Assembly: GCA_045540695.1 (NCBI GenBank)
Contig: JAZQHR010000005.1
Location: forward strand, 1-9,806
Source: JAZQHR01 sp045540695
GTDB taxonomy: Bacteria; Bacillota; Clostridia; UMGS1810
Direction of reading: 5' to 3'
DNA length: 9,806 nucleotides
A model generated the notes under the pieces. The model was not told the origin of the DNA and made no database searches. It saw only the letters and a list, made by a program, of their open reading frames with translations. The position numbers were made by a program, and so were the translations under genes. Positions 5,501 to 9,806 of the stretch are shown here, piece by piece. How positions within the stretch are numbered: position 1 is the stretch's first letter; each line of letters begins with the position of its first letter.

Positions 5501-7624
5501 TTAGCACACCTTTGTAGTTCTGTCTATGATATCATCCTGAAGGCTGTCGTTAAGGTTTACAAAATAATCCGAAAATCCCGACACCCTCACGCGAAGGTTA
5601 CCGTAGTTTTCAGGTGTTTTCTTTGCATTTATAAGGTCTTCTCTTGAAACATAAGTAAGCTGGAAATGAACACCGCCGTTTTTGAAATATGTTTCAAACA
5701 TATCAACAGTTTTTTCGAAGTTATCATCATTTTTCACAAGCTGTTCGTCGATAGTCACGTTTGTAACAGTCGAACCGCAGCCGATAGCATTAGGGTCAAT
5801 TTTTGCAATGGAATTAAGTAGTGCTGTTAATCCCTCTCTGTCCCTGCCATCACCCTGTCCAAGACCAAATTTTAAAGGCTCGCCTGCGTATCTTCCGTCA
5901 GGAGTTGCGCCCATCTTTTCACCAAACCATTTAAAATGCTCATGGTAGCCTGTAAGGTCGCCTATAAGCCAATGATAACCATACACATTCGTTTTATCCT
6001 TCAAAAATTCATACAGGCTCTGATAAATCCTCTGTGCAACGCCGTTTGAAAGGTCATCATCGTTACCAAAGAATTTACCCTTTTTCATAATGATAGTATG
6101 AAGCTCCTCATAGCCTTCCCAGTTTGCCTGAACTGCATTTATCAGCTCATCCATAGTGATGATTTTTTCGTCATACACAAACTGCTTAACAACGATAAGC
6201 GAGTCAATAACATTTGCTATACCCATATACATAGGTGATGCTATAACCACATCTCCTCCGCCCTGAGTTAAGCTTTTGGCATTTTCAATACAATCGTTGA
6301 AGAAAATGCTTGATATGTAGTTTATATCTTTTGCACGAGAGAGGTTATACTTGTTGTCGTAGTCATAAGCTATCTCTATATCACTAAACATTTCTTTTTC
6401 AAATATATCATAAAACTCGTCAAAGGTCTTAGCATTTCTTATATCGTCGGATTTTTTGTGGAAAAGAGTTTCTGTAGAACGAAGGAAATTAACCTTCGAG
6501 TTGCTTCCTGCAATAGCACCTAAAAATGCAGGTTCATTACAGCCAACAGTAGTGTATCCTACCGCACGTTCAAATGGAAAACCGCAGATTTCGGTGTAGC
6601 ATTTTATTCTCTTTTCATCGTTTGTAAATGCTATTCTCTTGTGAGGGTCTTTTCTCTCGCAGTCCATCATAAATCTAAACACTTCGCGAGGTGTTTTCTT
6701 GGTCCAGCGTAGTGACACCTGCGGAATGTATGTAGGAAGTTCCATAAGACTTTCAACTATAAGGTGCGATAATTCATTAAATCCGTCCTCACCGTTTGGA
6801 AGGTAACCGCCTACGCAAAAATGCGATTCACCACCCCTTGTAAACTGGAACGAAGTTATATGTGTTGCCGCCTGAAGCATTAAATATAGCTCCTGAAGAT
6901 ACTCTTTTGCATCGTCGTTTGTAAGTGTTCCGTCAGCTATGCCCTTTTCGTAGAATGGGGTTAAGTATCTGTCAAGTGTACCTACGCTGTCGGGGTCTGC
7001 ACTAAAGCAGAAGTATATAGCGAGAACCGCTTCGTAGAAGTTTTCAGGTGCATTTTCAGGCACTTTCAAAAGTGTTTTAGAAAGTTTTTCAAGATTTTCT
7101 CTGTACTCGGCATTGTCAACTGTTTTTGAATATTCTTTTACCCTGTCCGAGCATTTATGTGCATACTCGATAAGGGTAAGCGCTACCTTCTTTAACCCAC
7201 CCAAAAATTCTATTTCTTCCTTCTTGGAATGAGCCTTTAGCGACTCATCTATCTCAGCTATTATGCCTTTTATGCCTTTATTTAACACCTTCTTATAATC
7301 AGCAGTTGCGTGTTGCCATTCGTGAGTGGAAAGGTTATCAACTGATTTTTTGTAAAACTCATCTCTCACTTTAGCCCAGTTTACGTGACCGCCTCGTCTG
7401 AAAGCATCGCCCACACACGTGCCGTTGAAGTTGAAAAATCCTGTCATCTTCTGATATGGTGTAAGCTTTGGCTCCTGATTTAATATATATTCACATAATC
7501 TTTTAACATCCATTTCGTGCTTTGGCAAAAACAAATCTTCTCTGTCATACTCTGTCTTTACAGGCTCATTCCACATTTCGCCTTTTAGTGTTAAATCGTT
7601 TAATTTTTTTATTCTCTCATTCAT
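5501..7624 (-). CDS. Glycyl radical enzyme, PFL-like family, uncharacterised class
   Basis: This 707-residue enzyme is the likely catalytic core of the operon. After activation it would hold a radical on G683 in RVSGFSDYF (680-688), pass it to thiyl residue C362, and act on a substrate in the barrel. The thiyl loop is VGCNEPAFLG: Cys-x-Glu, as in the dehydratase and lyase-type GREs (glycerol, choline, hydroxyproline), and not the Cys-Cys pair of pyruvate formate-lyase. Asn between them and the following Pro are unlike the GCVE or GCIE I know in characterised classes. Other family marks are ATPDGRYAGEPL (573-584), HFQLTYVS (653-660) and LQDDIIDRT (695-703). The protein is about 70-130 residues shorter than most GREs. 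A GTG at 7636 would add four residues but lies inside the ribosome site AAAGGTGG (7640-7633); ATG 7624 is correctly spaced from it. The encoded activase is in the same operon. The reaction is not assignable; it is a probable C-C/C-O/C-N lyase. Confidence 0.93.
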   Translation of the reverse strand: MNERIKKLNDLTLKGEMWNEPVKTEYDREDLFLPKHEMDVKRLCEYILNQEPKLTPYQKMTGFFNFNGTCVGDAFRRGGHVNWAKVRDEFYKKSVDNLSTHEWQHATADYKKVLNKGIKGIIAEIDESLKAHSKKEEIEFLGGLKKVALTLIEYAHKCSDRVKEYSKTVDNAEYRENLEKLSKTLLKVPENAPENFYEAVLAIYFCFSADPDSVGTLDRYLTPFYEKGIADGTLTNDDAKEYLQELYLMLQAATHITSFQFTRGGESHFCVGGYLPNGEDGFNELSHLIVESLMELPTYIPQVSLRWTKKTPREVFRFMMDCERKDPHKRIAFTNDEKRIKCYTEICGFPFERAVGYTTVGCNEPAFLGAIAGSNSKVNFLRSTETLFHKKSDDIRNAKTFDEFYDIFEKEMFSDIEIAYDYDNKYNLSRAKDINYISSIFFNDCIENAKSLTQGGGDVVIASPMYMGIANVIDSLIVVKQFVYDEKIITMDELINAVQANWEGYEELHTIIMKKGKFFGNDDDLSNGVAQRIYQSLYEFLKDKTNVYGYHWLIGDLTGYHEHFKWFGEKMGATPDGRYAGEPLKFGLGQGDGRDREGLTALLNSIAKIDPNAIGCGSTVTNVTIDEQLVKNDDNFEKTVDMFETYFKNGGVHFQLTYVSREDLINAKKTPENYGNLRVRVSGFSDYFVNLNDSLQDDIIDRTTKVC

Positions 7625-7632
7625 ATATATTA

Positions 7633-7682
7633 CCACCTTTCAAGGTCAGTATATTATTTGCAATAAAAAAAATAAATGCACT
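7633..7682 (-). promoter_or_regulatory. GRE operon promoter region with weak -35
   Basis: On the minus strand, possible -10 elements are TATACT (7653-7648) or AATAAT (7658-7653). At the matching distance upstream there is only AT-rich sequence or GTGCAT, with nothing close to TTGACA. A transcript from TATACT would start near 7641, immediately before the AAAGGTGG ribosome site (7640-7633). A good -10 with a poor -35, next to a divergent AraC-type gene, is the usual form of an activator-dependent promoter. The exact start is a guess from motif spacing. Confidence 0.5.
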
Positions 7683-7700
7683 AAAAAACTTTTTTGCACT
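7677..7700. promoter_or_regulatory. Candidate AraC-type operator: direct repeat of TGCACT
   Basis: TGCACT occurs at 7677-7682 and again at 7695-7700 in the same orientation, 18 bases start to start. Both sit in A/T tracts (AATGCACTAAAAAACT and TTTTTTGCACTTTTTGAC). The first would cover the -35 position of the GRE operon and the second lies just upstream of it, as expected for direct-repeat half-sites of an AraC-family activator with two helix-turn-helix motifs. The two motifs are short and the region is AT-rich, so chance cannot be excluded. Confidence 0.4.
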
Positions 7701-7702
7701 TT

Positions 7703-7745
7703 TTGACACAAAATTATTGACATTTTTTATAATTATATATAAAAT
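7703..7745 (+). promoter_or_regulatory. Promoter(s) of the AraC-family regulator
   Basis: Two overlapping sigma-70-type arrangements are visible. TTGACA (7717-7722) has TAAAAT (7740-7745) after a 17-base spacer. A second TTGACA (7703-7708) stands 19 bases before a perfect TATAAT (7728-7733). The first gives an almost leaderless start near 7752; the second gives a leader of about 22 bases. Only one may be used. Both -35 boxes match consensus, so the regulator is probably made constitutively at low level, unlike the operon it faces. Confidence 0.6.
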
Positions 7746-7761
7746 CAAAGTGGTGATGTAT

Positions 7762-8544
7762 ATGAATAAGAAATTTATTATAACCGATATAAAACGTATT
7801 GTATACGTGGGTGCTACGGAATATCCACAAAAAGTTATAAACTTCAGTCACAATGAAACAGCTAACGAACTTATTTTTCACTTTTCGGGCAAAAGCACGG
7901 TGTATTTTAATGGTGTTAAACTTCGTGTCAAGGAAGATACTATACGATTTTTACCCCAAGGCAATGTAAATCAGTATGAGGTACACAAAGAAGAGTATGG
8001 CGACTGCATAGATATATGCTTTAACACAGATTTGCCCGTTTCGGATGAGGCATTTACAGTAGATATGAAGGGCAATAAAAAGATAGCAGCACTTTTCAAA
8101 AAAGCATTTTCTGTATGGGTAGCGAAAAATGATGGTTACTATTTTGAATGTATAAGCATTATATACAAGATATTTTCGGAAATACAAAAATCAAGCTACA
8201 AGCCCGAGAAAAAGTTTGAAAAGATAAAGCCTGCTATAGAATATATAACAGAAAACTTATTAAATGAACAAATATCCTGCGAACATCTTGCAGATATTTG
8301 CGATATAAGTTATTCGTACTTAAAGAGATTGTTTATCGAAAAATATGATATGTCACCAAAAAAATATATTGTAAAGCTTAAGATAGACTATGCCTGCGAC
8401 CTGTTATCATCCGAAAGATACTCGGTAGGCGAAATCGCACAGATGGCAGGATTTTCGGACATATACTTTTTCTCAAGGCAGTTTAAAAATCAAATAGGAA
8501 TATCACCTACTCAGTTCGCAAACAAATACATATCTTCAAAATAA
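7762..8544 (+). CDS. AraC-family transcriptional regulator
   Basis: This 260-residue protein probably activates the divergent GRE operon when it senses a substrate or intermediate. The N-terminal part (about 1-110) has beta-rich sequence with charged and aromatic residues typical of the cupin-like sensing domain of AraC regulators. The C-terminal 100 residues carry the two helix-turn-helix motifs: the first around ISCEHLADICDISYSYLKRLF, the second around YSVGEIAQMAGFSDIYFFSRQFK, followed by GISPTQF. The reading frame stays open upstream to 7522, but that part overlaps the 5' end of the GRE gene on the other strand and includes the promoter. I place the start at ATG 7762, because the context (AAAGTGGTG before ATGTATATG) mirrors that of the GRE start. 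ATG 7756 is an alternative adding two residues. The terminator at 8581-8612 ends it. The effector is unknown. Confidence 0.92.
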   Translation: MNKKFIITDIKRIVYVGATEYPQKVINFSHNETANELIFHFSGKSTVYFNGVKLRVKEDTIRFLPQGNVNQYEVHKEEYGDCIDICFNTDLPVSDEAFTVDMKGNKKIAALFKKAFSVWVAKNDGYYFECISIIYKIFSEIQKSSYKPEKKFEKIKPAIEYITENLLNEQISCEHLADICDISYSYLKRLFIEKYDMSPKKYIVKLKIDYACDLLSSERYSVGEIAQMAGFSDIYFFSRQFKNQIGISPTQFANKYISSK

Positions 8545-8580
8545 AATAGGTCGTATTAATGATATCCTTAATAAAACTAT

Positions 8581-8612
8581 AAAAAGACTTTCTCTTTCGA
8601 GAAAGTCTTTTT
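8581..8612. terminator. Bidirectional terminator between araC-type and tlpA-type genes
   Basis: AAAAAGACTTTCTC (8581-8594) pairs perfectly over 14 bp with GAGAAAGTCTTTTT (8599-8612) around the loop TTTC. A and T tracts flank both sides. It lies 36 bases after the regulator stop and 42 bases beyond the 3' end of the convergent gene, so it can serve both. Confidence 0.9.
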
Positions 8613-8654
8613 GATATATGGATTTTATCCTTCGTACTCTTTATCATCAATCCC

Positions 8655-9296
8655 TTATTTTATCATTTCTATGCCTCTTTCAAGAGTTTCGTAATCTATT
8701 GCACCCTGTGCGTATGTAATGAAATTACCTTCAGCGTCTATAAAGAATGATGCAGGTAGTCCTGATACATTGTATGTAGTAGCAGCTTCCATAGTTGTGT
8801 CAAAGTATACTGGGAACGTAAACTTATTATCTTTAATAAATTTCTTTGCTGAATCTAGCGTATCTGCCTTGCCGTCTGTCATATTTACCATCATAAATGC
8901 AATTTCATCGCCGCATTCCTTATACATTTTTTCAAATACGTCAAGTTCTTCTTTACTAGATGGAGTCGAACTCGCCCAGAAATTAACAACAACAGGCTTA
9001 CCCTTCATATCAGTCATATTTATTTCTTTTCCGCTATTGTCAGATACTACAAATCCTCGTGCTCCATATACCACTTCTTCCTCAGCACCCTGAGATTCAC
9101 CAGCTTTTCCCTGATTTGCAGTTTCATCAGTATTTTCAGGGGTACTACCGTTTTGAGTTTGTTCTGTTTTATTTTCAGGAACATTTGTAGCTACATTTGA
9201 GCTGTCATTGACACCCAAATAATTAAAAAGAAAAAGTGCTCCTGCAATTACCACTACTGCTACTGCCATACATATCCATTTTAAATTCTTTTTCAT
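8655..9296 (-). CDS. TlpA/thioredoxin-fold protein lacking both redox cysteines
   Basis: This 213-residue protein is a predicted membrane-anchored extracytoplasmic thioredoxin-fold protein. Residues 2-7 are basic (KKNLKW), 9-28 form one hydrophobic segment (uncleaved anchor or signal), and 30-75 are a low-complexity linker rich in N, T, E, Q and S. A TlpA/ResA-like domain fills 78-213: KGKPVVVNFWAS (98-109), the helix SSKEELDVFEK, FPVYFD (161-166), and VSGLPASFFIDAEG (177-190) with the cis-Pro P181. Where family members read WASWCPPC, this protein reads WASSTPSS, so both active-site Cys are replaced (T111 and S114). It cannot do the dithiol chemistry of the family; a binding, chaperone-like or structural role is inferred. 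The only other cysteines are C9 (in the membrane segment) and C128. C9 is too early and has no lipobox, so I do not call it a lipoprotein. The start follows AAGGAGG with 5 bases spacing and its own promoter lies upstream. No partner gene is adjacent. Confidence 0.88.
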   Translation of the reverse strand: MKKNLKWICMAVAVVVIAGALFLFNYLGVNDSSNVATNVPENKTEQTQNGSTPENTDETANQGKAGESQGAEEEVVYGARGFVVSDNSGKEINMTDMKGKPVVVNFWASSTPSSKEELDVFEKMYKECGDEIAFMMVNMTDGKADTLDSAKKFIKDNKFTFPVYFDTTMEAATTYNVSGLPASFFIDAEGNFITYAQGAIDYETLERGIEMIK

Positions 9297-9301
9297 AATA
9301 G

Positions 9302-9369
9302 CCTCCTTAGATGAAATAATTACCTATAATCTCTGTGGTAATTATATCATGATGAAAAAATATAGTCAA
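9302..9369 (-). promoter_or_regulatory. Promoter of the tlpA-like gene with overlapping inverted repeat
   Basis: TTGACT (9369-9364) and a perfect TATAAT (9346-9341) are separated by 17 bases on the minus strand, a near-consensus vegetative promoter. Its transcript would start near 9334 and carry the AAGGAGG ribosome site at 9308-9302. ATAATTACC (9316-9324) and GGTAATTAT (9337-9345) form a 9-bp inverted repeat with a 12-base spacer overlapping the -10 box and transcription start. This suits a dimeric repressor site, or alternatively a hairpin at the head of the message. Confidence 0.75.
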
Positions 9370-9374
9370 CAAAA

Positions 9375-9398
9375 TCGGTATAAATTTCGGTATAAATT
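9375..9398. repeat. Perfect tandem 12-bp repeat upstream of the tlpA-like promoter
   Basis: TCGGTATAAATT occurs twice back to back (9375-9386 and 9387-9398), ending five bases before the -35 box of the tlpA-like gene when viewed from the minus strand. Head-to-tail repeats of about one helical turn directly upstream of -35 are typical of binding by response regulators of the OmpR/PhoB type. A regulator cannot be named from this alone. Confidence 0.7.
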
Positions 9399-9675
9399 TA
9401 AAGGGAAAAGCAGTGAAAAAGAGGGAAAATATATTTGACTGAAAGTTTTTTAAAACAAAAAGAAAATCCCTCAAACCCTTTATTTTAAAGGAGTTGAAGG
9501 ACTTTAAATTTGGAAAAGCCGAATGGTTTAGATGACACCACGTCGAAGGCATGCTCGTAAAAAGGTGGTAGCGACAGCGAGCCGTCGTGAGTGCGTTTAC
9601 AAGCGAACAGGTAAGCCGAGCGTGCCTTTTTACGAAAAAGGAGGAACAGTGAAGCAAGTGACTGATTTTTTACAC
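9399..9675. other. Gene-poor stretch with an 11-bp inverted repeat
   Basis: No convincing protein gene is present between the tlpA-like promoter and the tRNA terminator. Bases 9399-9500 are A-rich and featureless. From about 9535 to 9640 the composition becomes clearly more GC-rich. TCGTAAAAAGG (9555-9565) there is matched by CCTTTTTACGA (9625-9635), enclosing about 59 bases that include a small CGAC/GTCG hairpin. Short open frames cross the area on both strands, but none has a good start site or a protein-like make-up. It could be an intergenic repeat element, a small structured RNA, or the scar of an element inserted next to the tRNA. Confidence 0.4.
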
Positions 9676-9707
9676 AAAAAAATCGGAACAAGCGAAACTT
9701 GTTCCGA
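9676..9707 (-). terminator. Intrinsic terminator of the tRNA transcript
   Basis: Read on the minus strand, TCGGAACAAG (9707-9698) pairs with CTTGTTCCGA (9692-9683) around a five-base loop, then seven Ts follow (9682-9676). It begins three bases after the encoded CCA of tRNA-Thr, ending the tRNA transcript. Confidence 0.9.
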
Positions 9708-9709
9708 CG

Positions 9710-9785
9710 TGGAGCTGACTAGCAGATTCGAACTGCCGACCTCTTCCTTACCAAGGAAGTGCTCTGCCTGCTGAGCTAAGTCAGC
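9710..9785 (-). tRNA. tRNA-Thr (anticodon GGT), CCA encoded
   Basis: On the minus strand a complete cloverleaf can be folded. The acceptor GCTGACT (9785-9779) pairs with AGTCAGC (9720-9714), and the D arm is GCTC...GAGC. The anticodon stem CTTCC/GGAAG encloses loop TTGGTAA with anticodon GGT (9752-9750). The variable loop is AGGTC, and the T arm is GGCAG-TTCGAAT-CTGCT. The discriminator is T (9713) and CCA is encoded (9712-9710). GGT reads ACC/ACT threonine codons. Short open frames on the other strand here are tRNA antisense artefacts. Confidence 0.97.
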
Positions 9786-9791
9786 ATAATT

Positions 9792-9806
9792 TGGCGATCC
9801 GGAAGG
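9792..9806 (-). tRNA. Possible 3' end of a second tRNA, cut by the window edge
   Basis: The last 15 bases, read on the minus strand, are CCTTCCGGATCGCCA. They fit the end of a T stem (CCTT), a seven-base acceptor strand (CCGGATC), discriminator G and encoded CCA. Six bases separate this from the 5' end of tRNA-Thr, normal spacing in a tRNA cluster. The 5' half would need to begin GATCCGG. G at the discriminator would suit Asp or Asn among others, but the anticodon is outside the window. Confidence 0.5.

Noticed and set aside
5501..7624. Pyruvate formate-lyase (pflB) for the GRE
   Set aside because: The active site has Cys-Asn-Glu instead of the PFL Cys-Cys pair, and the neighbouring genes do not fit pyruvate metabolism.
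7522..7761. 80-codon N-terminal extension of the AraC regulator
   Set aside because: It overlaps the GRE 5' end on the other strand and runs through both promoters; ATG 7762 has proper context and gives a normal family length.
9307..9691. Two minus-strand open frames (116 and 68 codons) between the tRNA and the tlpA-like gene
   Set aside because: Neither has a convincing ribosome site, both overlap the tlpA-like promoter or the tRNA terminator region, and the translations do not look like proteins of a known family.
9532..9774. Plus-strand open frame of 80 codons ending in a peptide like SRFELPTSSLPRKCSAC
   Set aside because: Its 3' half is the antisense of tRNA-Thr, a well-known source of false proteins, and the 5' half crosses the structured intergenic patch with no ribosome site.
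1..9806. CRISPR array or prophage genes
   Set aside because: No regularly spaced repeats and no phage or integrase proteins were seen in any frame.

Overview
The window looks like a chromosomal segment of a low-GC, strictly anaerobic Firmicute, probably a gut-type Clostridia (Lachnospiraceae or a relative). This is inferred from the AT-rich composition, GGAGG-type ribosome binding sites, TTGACA/TATAAT promoters, an oxygen-sensitive glycyl radical enzyme and a tRNA with an encoded CCA end. No genus can be named from the sequence alone.

Layout. Bases 1-170 hold three hairpins in a row, two of them clear terminators. Bases 176-413 hold the decayed remains of a second short-chain dehydrogenase (SDR) and a second phosphotriesterase-family (PTE) gene. 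A six-gene minus-strand operon (418-7624) then reads, in transcription order: glycyl radical enzyme (GRE), PepV-like M20 dipeptidase, cytosolic CapA-like metallohydrolase, PTE-like amidohydrolase, SDR, and the radical-SAM activase of the GRE. Gaps between these genes are 1-13 nt. A divergent AraC-family regulator (7762-8544) shares a 137-base control region with the operon. A bidirectional terminator separates it from a membrane-anchored TlpA/thioredoxin-fold protein (8655-9296, minus) that lacks both redox cysteines. The right end has about 370 bases without a gene, then tRNA-Thr(GGT) with its own terminator, and the 3' end of what looks like another tRNA at the window edge.

How it may work. 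The operon carries everything needed for a GRE reaction (enzyme plus activase). It adds three metal-dependent hydrolases of different folds, one NAD(P)-dependent oxidoreductase and a likely inducer-responsive activator. None of the operon proteins shows a signal peptide or membrane segment, and the operon has no transporter and no microcompartment shell gene. The best reading is a cytosolic anaerobic catabolic route: a substrate with peptide, amide, ester or lactone bonds is opened by the hydrolases, an alcohol or carbonyl is handled by the SDR, and the GRE makes a C-C, C-O or C-N cleavage. The GRE has a Cys-Asn-Glu active-site loop (GCNEP) and is short for its family. It is not pyruvate formate-lyase by motif, and I cannot assign it to a characterised GRE class. 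The GRE operon is the main candidate for an undescribed system. The cysteine-free TlpA homologue and the SDR/PTE fossils are the next most interesting items.
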